Below, in pieces: positions 35,538 to 47,764 of a stretch of DNA of 64,000 bases. The DNA lies in assembly GCA_025602905.1 (NCBI GenBank), contig JAHLKI010000007.1, positions 124,001 to 188,000 on the forward strand, written 5' to 3'. Positions within the stretch are counted from its first letter, which is position 1, and each line of letters starts with the position of its first letter. The notes below the pieces were generated by a model. It did no database searches and was not told where the DNA came from. It was given only the letters and a program-made list of their open reading frames with translations. This stretch comes from Phlyctochytrium arcticum (Eukaryota > Chytridiomycota > Chytridiomycetes > Chytridiales > Chytridiaceae). A program made the translations under genes and the position numbers.

Positions 35538-37686
35538 TCATCCAGAATATATCGATGTTTGCGGCAGTTGAAACTGGTCGGGAGGAAAAAATCCACCCAC
35601 TTCCTGTATAAGCTTTTCCCGATTCTCCAAATGCTGCATGACATTCTCGGCCATAGGTCGGTATTCTCCTTTGATAATCTTCTTTTTGCCTTTGGATTTG
35701 GTCGGAGTTCGCTGTAGGAAAATTGGTTAGCAAAGAGTACATCATAAAAGATGGAGTGAGAGTATGACATACGAATCGTTTGATGTAGGCCTGCTCGATG
35801 TTTTTGTTAATATCATCAAGCACGCCGTTATATTCTTGATATGCCATCCAGCGTTGGGCGACTTCTTTCAATTGCAGTTTCCGGGTTCGGTTTATCGCAT
35901 ATCTCTCCCGGAGTTCCGTTTGAAGCTTTCTCAGCTCGTGGCTTATTTCATCCTCTTCCTCGACATTATAAAAGGACTGGGAGGATTCATCAGCAATCGA
36001 TTGAAGCAGATAGGATCTCAGATCCTTACCTCGTCATCATCAATGAGTCCGATATACCGTAACTCATTCCGCATGCGTTGCTCCAAATCCGCCATGTCCC
36101 AATTGGTTCTAAACGCGATTTTATCGGGATCCCCTGGTGCCAGCGGGCTACTCGGTGTCATATAGCTTGTTATTCGGTTCTCGACCAGAGATGCAATAAT
36201 TCTTTCCGAAAGAGGCTTCATATGCACATCGCCACCATGAACAGCCCCGTTGACCTCGCTATATTCTTGTCCAGCCGGCGCTGTATAGGTAGTAGCAGTG
36301 GATATCTCGGCATCCAGTTGAGACATAAGCTTGGCCTCTTCTATAGACCATTGCTCCTTGTACGAGCGACCAAGTGGGGGGACTATATAGGGCGTGACCT
36401 CATCCCCCTAGACTTAATTAGTGATGTCATGTGATGGTTTGGGCGGTTAGTTCTTACATTGGTTTCCAAAATTTTAAGATCCTCCTCATTCAACGGTCGG
36501 AAAAATTGATCAACAAAGCTCCAAAATGTTTGAATGGGAATTTGATTCTGACTAGGTTTTGCCTTTGTAAAATCTCCTTCGACTTGAATAGCAGGCCGAT
36601 CGTCCATGCGATCGTCATCGTCTACTGGCGCGCTTTTATCACCAAGAATGCTTCCCCTCTTCTTCACCTTATTATTCTTCTGTGCCCCGCTCTTTTTGCT
36701 GCTTCTCTGCTTACGAGGATTAGCATAAGCGGTCCAGATTGACATATCTTTACCAGATCACGCTAAATACTTACAGGTTTTGCCTTTGGGACTGTAGGGC
36801 GATGGCTTGGAGGCTTACTAGGAGTGGCCACTAGCTGCTCATTGGACAGTGAGTGGGGGGTAAACCAGATTAGATTTTAGCGCTTACCTGTTCAGTGTGG
36901 TTGTTTCGGTTAGAATTGGATTTAGGCATGGGGCTTCCCTCATAAACTCGCTTTGGCTCTGGCTCGACCAACTCGTCATCCCTTTTGCGCTTCTTGTCGG
37001 GATCACTATAGGAGGCTCGCAATTAAGAATGCCAGTCGTTCCTCTCATAAAGAATCTTTTAAACTCACCTCAAGTTCGAGATTGAACTATGTGCAGGGAT
37101 CTCTTCTATTCGAACATATATACCGTCGCTTTAGTAAAGAGCAATAGTGTCTCAAAATATGCCGCCACTGCGTACCTGCTTTTTCGGTTCTTGGCACTTG
37201 CGGTGCAATCTTTAGCTTTAACATTACACGAGAATCCTCTCTGACAGTGTCATCCGCCTTAGATTTCCGTTCTTTTACAGGTTCCTTCCTTTTGGGTTCA
37301 GCAATTTTTGCATCTTTGACCTTTTCATCTTTGGTGGGCACATCGCCATCTACAGAAAGCGACTTGCTCGGTGTCCATCTATCCAGCGTTTGAATGTTCC
37401 GCTCTACATGTTCTTTCCGTCCTTTTGCGGTCTGCTCGAAAAGCTCCAACTCTTGGCGTAGCTTCTGGAGTTCATGAAAGCTTGGTAATGGTGGAAGTTG
37501 TGAAGAAATAAATGGAAGTGCGGGTGGTGGATCAAGCGGTGATGAAGAGGAAGAGTTGTTTGCTACGGTATTGGCAAGAAAGTCTAAATATCGCTTCATA
37601 GTAGGGGCATTGTCTAATGGAAGCTCCACCAGCTTCCCAGAATTCACTGGTGGAGCTCGACCTTTTGGGGGCACAGAGCTTGCCAT
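35538..37686 (-). CDS. ADA3: Transcriptional adapter ADA3/NGG1 (SAGA complex)
   Basis: Subunit of the Gcn5 histone-acetyltransferase module of SAGA. Multi-exon from ATG 37686 to TGA 35538. The N-terminal exon holds LPPLPSFHELQKLRQELELF with a coiled coil, then a long Lys/Glu-rich disordered stretch. The middle carries QTFWSFVDQFFRPLNEEDLK and YIVPPLGRSYKEQWS, the usual ADA3 landmarks. The C-terminal domain includes PLSERIIASLVENR, WDMADLEQRMRNELRYIGLI, DDEVD-type acidic residues, ISHELRKLQTELRERYAINR and EYRPMAENVMQHLENREKLI. The order matches yeast Ngg1 and animal TADA3. Several introns interrupt the disordered region. Divergent neighbours are not close. Confidence 0.93.
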
Positions 37687-37964
37687 GGCTGCAGGAACCT
37701 CCAGTCAGTCGACGTTGGCAATCTTCGACTGACAGATCCTGGTGTCAGAGAAGCTGGAAAGACACTGTGAAAGTCAGCTCTGATGCACCACCATGCCGTA
37801 AGCGCGGCGGAGCCCTAACCCCGACGTTGCCTTGAATTTTCGCAAAAGATGATTATAAAGAATAAAACGACAATGATTTACAAATGAGATGAGGCCGGGA
37901 TGGAAGCCCAGCGGTATAATTCGGCGGCTGCACCAAGGGGATTCTTGGGTCCAACACGCAGCTA

Positions 37965-38848
37965 TTATAGTCGGGCCCAGGTTGGCCATTTGCCAGATGC
38001 TTCCTCGGGCGGGCCCTTTACAATAAGCACTGCACATTGAGCTCGATGTGCGCACTCATCACTCACAGATCCCAGAATCAGTCTTTTTGGCATGTAAATC
38101 AGTGACCTTTCGCTTCCTCATGGGGACAACACGGCAGAACATACCTTTTAAATCCTGGCCTGTTTTTGCTCCCCAAAACCAAGAGATTGGCGTTAACCTG
38201 ATTGCATATATCCACAATTGCGTCGTGTACGCTTGAGCCCGTCACAGCTCGTCGAATGATGGAAATCTGCAACGCAGTGATGAGACAAAGTGTGGCTCAC
38301 ATAGGCAAAGCTTTGTTCAGCCGACCTCGTTCCCTGCGAAGCGTTCCTTTACTTGTTTCTCTGCTTCAATAAGAATCGAAGATGCCTGAGACTCCGCCTG
38401 GGACCTATAAATATCTAGCCGAATCACGATCCAAGCAGCGGGACTTCACCTCTTTCAAGTCGGGATCAGGAATGTCTACCGAGGAAGCATGGGGTCAGCA
38501 GCGTTGAGAAGGTAGCCAGTGGAGAAAATTGTTACCGGCAGCCGCATCGACAAGGTCGCCCCAATCTGGCCCTTCGGTAACCCCGACACTCACAAGAACG
38601 AGCTTGTCGCCGTTTCGCACTACATTGTCCAGTACATGCTAGAGACCAGCAGTCGACAAAGATGTCAATTTCGTCAATCGCAGGTCTTCTTGAGGGAGTA
38701 CTTTGTAGATACCGTGAGAGCGTTGGCCGACGCGATAGTATGATCCAAAGCTGTGGGAATTTCGGAAATTAGCACCCGTTGCGTTGCTGGTCCCATCATC
38801 CAAACACTCCCACGTACCCACAACTATAACTCGCCCTGAGGTTTTCAT
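37965..38848 (-). CDS. Universal stress protein (UspA-like)
   Basis: Small nucleotide-binding stress protein, 169 residues in seven exons: 38848-38818, 38750-38713, 38638-38536, 38475-38450, 38397-38326, 38266-38145 and 38082-37965. UspA fold: MKTSGRVIVVALDHTIAS at the first strand, VLDNVVRNGDKLVLVSVGV, a long helix with ILIEAEKQVKERF, then VHDAIVDICNQVNANLLVLG. The ATP-binding signature is GSKNRPGFKRLILGSVSD (Gly-x2-Gly-x9-Gly-Ser type). The C-terminus is CAVLIVKGPPEEAS. An alternative in-frame ATG at 38929 would add 27 residues; 38848 has the better context and fits family length. Confidence 0.88.
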
Positions 38849-39046
38849 GGTTGCCGTTGCTCCAGATTTCTGTGTGGATTTCGCCGATTTGGCAGGGATT
38901 TCGGGTCGGTCAAGAACACGCACGTGCATACAGGCTTGCTCACGTCACAACCGAGGAATCTGGCCAACACCCAAAACGAAAATCAATTTCGCAGAGATCG
39001 TAAAACAATCTTCCTACATCTGCTGGCGGGTCTTTGAAATAATACA

Positions 39047-39408
39047 ATGCACGCCGCTGATCCTCGCCAGTCGGGCTGCCCCCACGACCACTTTGCTGCT
39101 TTTATTCGAACAGGTATGTTTCATGTGCACTGAACCGCCAGTGAACGTTTCTGATGTCGAGTGTTCTTCCTTTTGCAACCACTATAGGACAACCACAAAT
39201 GTCTCTGATCACGCCAGAACCGTTCAATCCTGCCGAGTACCATCCCGCTTTCTACGGCCAGCACGATCACTTTATTCCTCCTCGCCCTGCTTCCGCTGTG
39301 CCATGCGATGCCGCTATAGTACATCCAGCGTTCTGGGGATTTGAGCTCAGGCCTCCACCGGTCAAAGCCATCCCTTCACCTATCCCACGATTTCGACCAC
39401 ATCTCTAA
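39047..39408 (+). CDS. Small His/Pro-rich protein, unknown function
   Basis: Two exons (39047-39113 and 39188-39408) with good GTATGT donor and TATAG acceptor give 95 residues. A His/Asp motif occurs twice: CPHDHFAAF in exon 1 and GQHDHFIPPRP in exon 2. Aromatic/proline motifs surround it: PAEYHPAFYG, IVHPAFWGFEL and the ending IPRFRPHL. No signal peptide or membrane helix. I know no family for it. It sits in a gap between the universal stress protein gene and SNU114, tail to tail with SNU114 (88 bases). Confidence 0.5.
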
Positions 39409-39496
39409 ACTCAGACATCAATTATACGAGTGAACGTATACATTGTAACGCGATGAAACCGCGGCAACCCTTTTATTTATTATAATACCTACATAA

Positions 39497-42400
39497 CTAC
39501 AGCCCCAATAGTCCACCTTCGACCTTGGCTAGTTCAATAAGCATAGGATCGTCAAAGAACTTTGTAACAGCCACGTCTTCACTTAACCCCTTCCTTCTCC
39601 GTGTCTTGACCATGAAATCTCGGGCCAAATGCTGCGCAGTACTTGGCTCAAGCGGGCGCAAAACAATGCTCTTATCCAGTGGATCACCAGGAACAATCTG
39701 CCAATGGTCAAACATTTGTTGACAAAAGGCCTGTCCTTGTGTATGCGTGCGCAAATCTGTCTCAAATCCAGCTGAATCAATGACGGGTATGTACGCCTTC
39801 ACCGTCGACAGTGGTGAACCCGGCTTGGAAACGTCTTGCGTCACATGTCCACGCCGACGAGCCAAAACAGTATAGACGGCAGCCACACAATCGGCAGGTG
39901 CTTGTACCTCAACGTAAAACACTGGCTCCATCAACCGTGGCGTGGCCATTAAGAACGATGAGTAGCAAACTCGCCGTGCTGTTGGAATAATTTGACCGCC
40001 ACCCCGGTAAATAGGCTCCTTTGCCAGCGTAGCATCCAAAATCTTGAACTTGACGTTCCGAATTGGTTCATCGCATAGTGGGCCTTCACGTGTCGCCCAC
40101 TGGAAACCTTGCTTTATTGACTCACGGACGTTCTGCAATAGCTGAACATCGGTGTCCATTGGTAGCGTATCATTGACAAGGACGTTTGGACCCGAGTCAT
40201 CCGGTCCAAATGCCCAAATGTTGTGTGAAGCGAGCAAATCCCATTCGTACTTGTTTTGGAACCAGTCTGCCAATTCCTTCTTGGGCCATTTCGCAGAAAC
40301 GTTCAAATTCTCAATGTCCTCTGCGATTCCCTTCTCAAGTGGCTCAGAGATCATCGTTATCTTGTTTCTAAAAATCACACAATTAGAATATAGCAATGAT
40401 TCGCGGACAAGAAAAACAATTACACACCTCTTGTTGGGGGTTTCAGCAAAACATTTCAGTCCGCTAGTCTCGATGACTGTCTCGCAGAAACGCACAACGG
40501 GATCAGCAACCTTCAATTCAATCTCGGAGTACAACCGGCGCAAATCATGCAGCACGCAATCCAAATACAACTCCCCCGTTCCCAAAATGATGTGCTCGCC
40601 ACTTTCCTCAACTTTTGTTTGTACAATAGAATACGACTTGTTGATCTTTCGCAAACCATCCAACATCTTGGGGAGCTCAGTAGGGTTGACGGGCTCTACC
40701 GCGACTTTGACAACGGGCTGAGTGTTGTATCGCAAAGGCCGGAAGATATGCACTGGTTCGTCATCGTACGATTTTAGGTCAGTGATGGTCGCCGTCTTGA
40801 TGATTCCTGGGTCAACTCCTTCCAAAAGCACCCAGCTTCCTGCGGGAGCCGATGCCACCTTCACCTTATAACGACTCTCATAAACAGAAAGTCCAGTAAC
40901 TTCGCGAGATGTCATATCCTCTTCGTCATCTGGACTGTAACCTTCGCCCAGAACTCGGACCTTTTGTCCCAAAGTGACCGTACCGCTCATGACTCGTCCG
41001 AACGCATCAAAACTGTGCATGTCTGTAGCATTGTAGAGTTTCACGATGTGGATCATAAGGGGACCTTCAGGATCCAATTTTGTCATGGCCTGACCATAAG
41101 GACCCGACAAATCACCAGTGTAAATGTGCTCCACCTTCTTCTGGGCATTGTCCAGTGGTGATGGTAACTTGTGCACGACCATATCGACAAACCCACTGAC
41201 TGTTCCGAAAAACTGCTCACAAACAAGTCGCAGAAGTGGCTTGACATCCATAGAAAGTTGCGCTGGCTTGAGATATATTCCAAGGGATGACAATGTGTTT
41301 TTCAAGACAGTAGCATCCTCTCCAATGATTTGAGCGTAGAGTTTGAAAAGTGGTTCCAAAATGAAATGTACGAACGTGCGGCTGTCTTTGTGATCCAGAG
41401 GTTTTCGCCGGAAGGTTCGCTTCGTAGGATTGAAATAAATGTCTCCCCACAGCCGTTGAGCGAATGCGTCAACGTCAAAGTTCTCAAAACTCTCCGAATA
41501 CATTTGAGCAAACGATTTCAATGAAAAGCACCATCCCATTTGACTTGATGCAAAACACACATTGCCCATTTCTGGTGATAGACGTACATTTTCCGTGCAA
41601 GCGGCTAGAATGGAGTTGACTTCCTCAATGGTGTGCCGCAACTTGAAGTAAGCATCGGTCGGGGGTAGTTTCAGTTCCAAAATCAGGCGATCCACTTTGT
41701 TGATGACCAATGTTATTGGAATTCGCTCCGCTGCCAGATGTTTGATTAAACGCTCGGTGTTGGCCATAACTCCCTCAACAGCATCAACAACCAAGACACC
41801 GCCATCGCAAATTCGAGCAGCCGCTGTCACTTCGTCCGAAAAGTTGACATGTCCAGGTGTGTCCATGATGTTCAACAAATAGGATTTGCTTTTCAGGTCT
41901 TGCATCACCAGAGACATTGGCATACTTTTGATACTAACACCCCTCCCCCGCTCCAGCTCATGAACATCCGTATACCGTTCCTTGCTTTCTAAATCCCAGG
42001 TCATATCGTGAGTCTGCGAGACGAGAACGTCGACAAGCGATGTTTTCCCATGGTGCAAGTGACCAAAGATGACAATATTCCGAACCATGCTTGGATATGC
42101 CATCAGATCCGTCATGAACTCCTTGTTGTAATATGTAGTCGGCAGATTTTTTTCCTGGATATAAGTCTTCTTCTTCTTGACGGGTGCAACGATTGGTTCG
42201 GAAAGGAGTTGTGTATCCTCATCCTGAACAAGCGTTTCGACGTCCGGTCCATAGACTTCTTCCGCGGTCATGTAATACTTTTTGTCTTCGTGCAGAACAA
42301 CTTGACTTGGGGCAGCATCTTTTTTTTGACATTGTATTAGTGGCTGGCCAAAATGCATCGTATTGAGGCCTGTTCTTACCATCAATCTGCATAAGAGCTG

Positions 42401-42554
42401 TTCCGCATTGCTCCACCTCCTCCATAGGCGAGCCCTCCCTACTGGCTGCCCTCTGCTGCGGAAGTGCATACGAGTCCTGCTCAGCCTCATCATCCTCGTC
42501 AAGCTCAGGGCCAATGTAGTTTCCAAACTCGTCGTACAAATCTAGTTCGTCCAT
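39497..42554 (-). CDS. SNU114: U5 snRNP GTPase SNU114/EFTUD2
   Basis: EF-2-like GTPase of the U5 snRNP that controls BRR2 unwinding during spliceosome activation and disassembly. Three exons (42554-42380, 42318-40428, 40367-39497), 978 residues. The acidic N-terminus ([20 protein letters not shown]) is specific to SNU114/EFTUD2 rather than EF-2. GTPase motifs: P-loop GHLHHGKTS, switch region [23 protein letters not shown] and NKVDR. EF-2-like domains follow, with [32 protein letters not shown] and [14 protein letters not shown] (the last spans intron 2). The C-terminus includes [20 protein letters not shown] and [17 protein letters not shown]. Full length and intact. Confidence 0.97.
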
Positions 42555-42834
42555 GTCAGCAAGCGGTGCCTATCGGAAATGCTAGATCACTGTGGTAGTC
42601 TTCCAGCACCTTTTCCTGGGTTTTCCCTCTCATTTCAACCAAATGCGGATTTGACATGGTTCGAACCAACGCACATCATCTTGGACGTTCAAGAGTCGGG
42701 ACAGAAGGGACAGAACGAATTCATCAACTGCAAAACTTTGATGATTCAGATCCCAAGATAAATACAAGAATTGAACATGGGAGATATATGGAAAAGAAGG
42801 GTCGGAAATTAGAGAGATAAACATCACACTGGAT

Positions 42835-44321
42835 CTATTGCTCAAGGGTTTCTTCGTCGTATCTAGCAAGCTAATTAGTAATTGAGAAGAGATTTGCAGC
42901 AAAACATGGTGCATACTTGAAAGTGTTATAATCCGCGTCGAAATGGTGTACACGAATGAAACCATCCTCACCGCCACTGGCAAAGCTACAGAAGATGTGT
43001 AAAAAAATGCCCGTTGTCCTGTTAGATTAGCAATGTGCAACATACCTCTGCCCATCTGGGTGGAAAGCAAGCGTGTTGATGGGACCGAAGTGACCCTTGA
43101 CACGTCCAATCTCCTCCTCGAAAGGTAAATGGAAAAATCTGTAATTGCCATATGAGATTCTCGACATCAAAACGGTAGGATTGACCAGAAACGTACCGAA
43201 CTTCAAACTTTCCTTGTTTCTGCGATGTTCTTGTGACATCCATAGCCTCTTGACCGCCTCCCAACATAATCTGCAGTAAATCATTAATGACGCTGATTGG
43301 CTTGCGAGTAAAAACAAAGAAATCCTACGTGAGGTCGAGTGGGCGACATACTGGCAGAGTTAATCGGTCGTTCTGTGACGTATGTCTTCATGACTGCGAG
43401 TGACTTTGCATCGAAAATCTTTGCCAAGTTGTCCTTTGACGAGGTGATGAAAAATCCATAGTCCTTTGACCATTGCATATCTGTGATTGCTGCATCATGG
43501 GACTTTACAGACTTTATCTTTTCGCCAGTCTGTGAACGGACGGATGAGCTACCATTCCATATTTTGCCTCTACAAGTACATGGGTTAGGGTACACACCTC
43601 AACATCCCAGATTGTAATGGTGCCGTCTTCGTGGCCCGTGTAAATAGTCTTGTTGAGATCTCCCCAGTGAGCGACAGTGGCTTTTGGTCCGGTTATAACG
43701 ATCTTCTGTTGTACTTCCGAGGTTTCTATAGAGATGCATATCTTAGAGAGCTGCATCCACTGCGTTCTCGAATGGCCCCCACTTACGGTCCTCAATATTC
43801 TCCGCAATGGGTACGATCCAGATTGTAGATTGTTGACCCATAGTAGCATCGGTCACATACAAAGCCATTCTGTTTCCTTGCGAGAATTCAACACATCGAA
43901 CGGCCGTACGCGTATCCCATTGAAACAGTTGCTTCCCACTCATTACATCCCACAATCGGCAGGTGTTATCCGCAGATGCCGTCAATAGACGTTTGCTATC
44001 GTCTAAAGAATACCAAACAAATCAGCTTGCTTGGCGATTGCACATCTGCTCCACAGTCGGCACTCACAGCTAATATCCAGGTCCCATACTGCTCCTGTGT
44101 GCCCATCGTATGTTCCGAGACGCTCGCCAGTTTGTGAAAACCAGACATTTGGCTTGCTGTCCTTGGAAGCGGAAAACAGCAGATCACCGTCCCGGTTGTA
44201 CTTGACCTTGGTCAGTGACCGAGTATGCCCGTGCAAAAGAATGGGCCTCTATTTGAAAGGATCCTGAGGTTAGAATCCATAGGGGCCGGCGAGATCTGGT
44301 AAAACTATCCGAACCCACCAT
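42835..44321 (-). CDS. Translation initiation factor eIF3i (TIF34)
   Basis: WD40 subunit of eIF3. Exon 1 is the ATG triplet alone (44321-44319) followed by a GTGGGT donor; exon 2 resumes at 44248 with [18 protein letters not shown], exactly the family's second residue onward. Later exons give [113 protein letters not shown] and [16 protein letters not shown], matching animal and yeast eIF3i throughout. Stop at 42835. Seven-bladed propeller of normal length. Confidence 0.95.
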
Positions 44322-44888
44322 ATTGGGCGACTATGTGATGAGGGAATGGAAAGGAGTAGGCAAAGGGGTACTGTCTATCTGAGACCTCCTGATCCAATGG
44401 TATGCAGTCGATGCCGAGTTCAAATCTCAACCGCAAAGCTGTTGCTGCAAGTCTTCAACAGGAAAAATCACAAATGCAATCAAATGTGTGGTCTAGCTGG
44501 GGTTGGAACCACTTTCGACCGGCCCCAGAGGCACATGACTTCCACGTGACCTGCGCGTCAAGCTCGCGTGTTGTCACCGCGTCTGGAAGTCTGCCGCTGC
44601 TTGCTCAACCGCTCCTTTGCGACATTGTCTCGCGCTTTCTCCGCAACCAACGTTTCAACCAGCACCTCTAGAGCCGTTCGACCTCCTAGTACCTTACACT
44701 TACGCTTAACGTCCCACCATTCACGAGGTCGTATTGTGGTTTGCAACATTCACACTCCCTGAGTTTGTTTGCCGTTGCTATTTTTGAGGTGGTCTCTGGA
44801 ACCGTCTTCGTTGCTCCTTTCTACTTGACTGCTCATTTATAGTCTTTGTCTCACTTGTCGTCGCTCCTGGTCTCTTGCCATAAGACCA
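44322..44888. promoter_or_regulatory. Divergent promoter region between eIF3i and F-box-like gene
   Basis: Starts of the two genes face away from each other. Overlapping short frames on both strands are not convincing. Pyrimidine-rich tracts precede the F-box-like start. Confidence 0.45.
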
Positions 44889-46135
44889 ATGACCGTTGCC
44901 CGGCATGTGCGGGACATGGCCGCCGCCGAATGCCCGAATGCTTTGGGCGGCAACAAACGCTTGCGCTCACCGTCCATGGAGGAGCTTCAACACATTGCGA
45001 CCGGTAAAAGCAAATGCATTGGCCCCCGGAAGTTTTCCGAAATCACGTATGGGGATGGGGAGGACTTGCCCGCGCCCTTGGAGTTGACGGAGGACCTTTG
45101 GACATATCTTCTCACGGTAAATTTTTACGCGCCTGTATCTGTTTATATGCGACTAAAATTTCATATCCATTTCTAGTTTGTGGAGGACACTGACCTGCGC
45201 ACCTTGTATCATGTCAACCACTTGCTTCAGCGTCTGGCGTCCGATAAAATCCTGTGGCGACGTTACATTCAAGCGAGGAATCGTCATCGAGTTGATTGTC
45301 GTCTCTTTGAGGTCCCACAGCGTCCAACCCGGAATGATCTGATAACTTGGAACATTTTGCGTACAATACCTTTCCGTGATGCCAGCGAAGTATATATCAA
45401 CAGTCCGACTCGAGTTACCAATCACAGAAATCAGGAAGCACTTCGAAAACTGTTCATTTTCAAGAGTTTGCGGAAGGGTCTTGAAGCTCGACCCAAGTTG
45501 CACGACCTGGCAAACCGAAATGTCATACCTCCCGCCGCCCTCCAAGTTCACTACCATATACCTACAATCTCAGACACCACCGAGACTAATTCCATAACCC
45601 CAAACATCGCCATTGTTGGGGCGCTGATCGGTACCGAGGTTGGCGAGGTTAATGACGGTGGAGATTGCTGCTGTTCGCCCAAGCTTGTACCCAAGGCAGT
45701 TCGATTGAGCAAGGCATTTAAAGAGGATCATATCAATCGCACTTTACGTCAGAGATTAACAATTGAAGATTTGAGAGACTCTGGGCTTTCGAAAAGTATG
45801 ACATGATCCCTGTTTTGCGACCCCTGACTTTGATTGACATTTTACCTTCTCGCATAGCTCATACAGTCACAAAGTATTGCTCATATCATCCAATCCGACT
45901 GGCGACGCAACTTGAACTAGCCAAGAACCTCGCCTCCGCCCGTATCAACAGTAATTTGACACACCGCCCATCCGTTCAGTCACTGGAATCCATGAAAGTA
46001 CTTCGCACAGATCCTGCAACCGCCCTAATGATGTGTCCCAGTATTCGGCCAAAATTGCGCTATTTTGAAGACCTCTCCGTGAATTCTGTTGCTTTGACAG
46101 CAGAAGATATCGAAAACTTGGATAACTTCACATGA
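44889..46135 (+). CDS. F-box-like protein with RPEL-like motifs
   Basis: 374 residues in three exons (44889-45116, 45177-45795, 45858-46135). Residues about 65-115 resemble an F-box: LTEDLWTYLLTFVEDTDLRT, then LYHVNHLLQRLASDKILWRR. The middle is low in recognisable features. Near the C-terminus two segments look like RPEL actin-binding motifs: LRQRLTIEDLRDSGL and THRPSVQSLESMKVL (consensus Arg-Pro-x3-Glu-Leu...Ile-Leu). Both deviate at the central Glu or Pro, so RPEL is tentative. The protein could be an SCF substrate receptor for an actin-linked target, which is inference. eIF3i is divergent upstream. Confidence 0.6.
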
Positions 46136-46367
46136 GTACAGGCGTGTTTCTCCTTTTCTTGCCCCCCCCCCCCTCTTTACGTATGCTTCTATTATCTGCT
46201 TCTGTCTTTGACATCATCCCTAATTCTCCTGTCTCAGCAAGTTCCCATACTTCTTTTACTTCGCATCTTATATTTTCGAACTAGCACCTGTCCCTAACAT
46301 TTGATTATTGTAGCAAATATTATAGTTTTGGGCGAAATTTCTCCCTCTAAATGTACAATTGGAAGCA

Positions 46368-47536
46368 TCATTTCGGTCGCCAACTGACATCACCCGTTCC
46401 CGAAAATGCAGACTTCAGAGACTTTGGGTTTGCCCACGAAGAGTGGAGATAATCATCCTCGTCATTGGCCGCAAGCTTTTTATGGTCTTCCTGTTTGCGA
46501 TAGTAGTATGCCATCATTTCCTTCTGTTGGTTCTCGCTCATCGTTGGTTCGCGCAATGGGGGACCTTGTCCCTTCTATGTCATGCATTAGAGGCTTCGAA
46601 ATATTAGCTCGTACGGAGGTTCATACCTTCTGGATTTTGGCAATGATTTTGGTCTTGTCATTGCGACCAGTATAGTCCAAAAGCTTTTTATCCAGCATGA
46701 ACTCCTTCCCTGCCCACCAAAGGCTGGCGTTATTAACCTCAATGACTTCTTTTGAGGCCTAGAGTTGTATCATCAGTGTCGGTACGCGCGATACGAAGTG
46801 TGCATGCCACATACCGCTGTCCCGGTCAGATCCTCTGTGTTGTCTATAATCGTACGAGCGGGCTCCCACTCTGGCAGTCCCATGGGGTAGGCGATGGTAA
46901 TCGCTCCTTTTATGTTATTGAACGCCTCGTCGAGAATCTCTTTTGTCAGGCATTGGTTGGATTTGATGTTCTCCTGTGACGAGTCAGGATTAGCGCTAAC
47001 TGCGTGCAGTTGGGCATATCTGTTCGTCTCAAGGCACCTGCGACAAGCACGCCTGCGCGTTCGTCAAGGTCTTCTTTACAACGTCCGCTACTTCCTGATT
47101 GGGTGCTATCATCGCATCAGACATCACATTCCAGATGTTCAATAAGCATTTGACCGCCAACCTTCGCCACATCGCCGACCAGTAGGATCGGGATTGCTGA
47201 GCATTTTCACTCCGTTTACAATAATCTCTTCTTTCACGGGGGACTCTTCTTTTTTGTTGGCGAGCGCATCAAGCTGTTCATCGTCGTACCCTTGTTCATT
47301 TTCTGGCTTGAGGACGCCAAACTCAATGAGATCGCCGGTCGCTGAAGTGTATGGGTTTAGACAACATCAAGCAAGAATTCCGAATATGAGCCCTTACCAT
47401 CAATAAGCCTTTTTAATCGTAGTCGGTAGTTATAGAGTTCCACTAGTCGCGGTACCAACTCCGATATTGGGGTGACCGCAGGAATTTCATACAGGAATTG
47501 AGGTTCTTCCGCTTTCTTGAGAGTGATCAAGACCAT
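46368..47536 (-). CDS. CFAP298: CFAP298 (C21orf59/Kurly) cilia protein
   Basis: Conserved factor needed for outer dynein arm assembly and cilium motility in animals and algae. Starts MVLITLKKAEEPQFLYEIPA at 47536, with LVELYNYRLRLKRLID in exon 1 (47536-47398). Later exons read DLIEFGVLKPENEQGYDDEQ, NQEVADVVKKTLTNAQA, AFNNIKGAITIAYPMGLPEW, NTEDLTGT, ASLWWAGKEFM and KTKIIAKIQ. The C-terminal exon carries REPTMSENQQKEMMAYYYRK, NDEDDYLHSSWANPKSLK and ends DVSWRPK, a diagnostic tail. The gene is head to head with WDR92, another dynein-assembly factor, 228 bases away. Confidence 0.95.
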
Positions 47537-47764
47537 GTTTGTCCTTGGTATATTATGCTGAGTTCTCTGTGGCGGCGGCTTTCGCAGACGAAGTGAATCT
47601 TTCTAAAGACAAGAGATTAGGTGGTATGTAGCGAGCCAAGGAAGGTTTGGTTGAAATGATGACCGTCGCGTTGAATCTGGCTGCGCATAACTTGGGCAAG
47701 TTTTACGCGCGATCACCGATCTCTCCGACAGAATCTTCAACCTTGCGGCTTTCGACTCTGAATC
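47537..47764. promoter_or_regulatory. Shared promoter between CFAP298 and WDR92
   Basis: The two start codons point outward from this 228-base gap, so one short region should drive both dynein-assembly factor genes. I see no recognised ciliary X-box by eye, but a degenerate site could be missed. Confidence 0.55.

Noticed and set aside
38784..39344. Plus-strand open frame of 186 codons
   Set aside because: It is antisense to the universal stress protein gene's 5' region and overlaps the small two-exon gene; no family pattern.
40152..40721. Plus-strand open frame of 189 codons inside SNU114
   Set aside because: It is a shadow of the strongly conserved SNU114 coding sequence on the other strand.
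44346..44671. Plus-strand frames between eIF3i and the F-box-like gene
   Set aside because: No coding features; they lie in the divergent promoter and overlap in several frames.
46159..46175. Run of C residues downstream of the F-box-like gene
   Set aside because: A simple homopolymer tract in a convergent 3' flank; no function supported.
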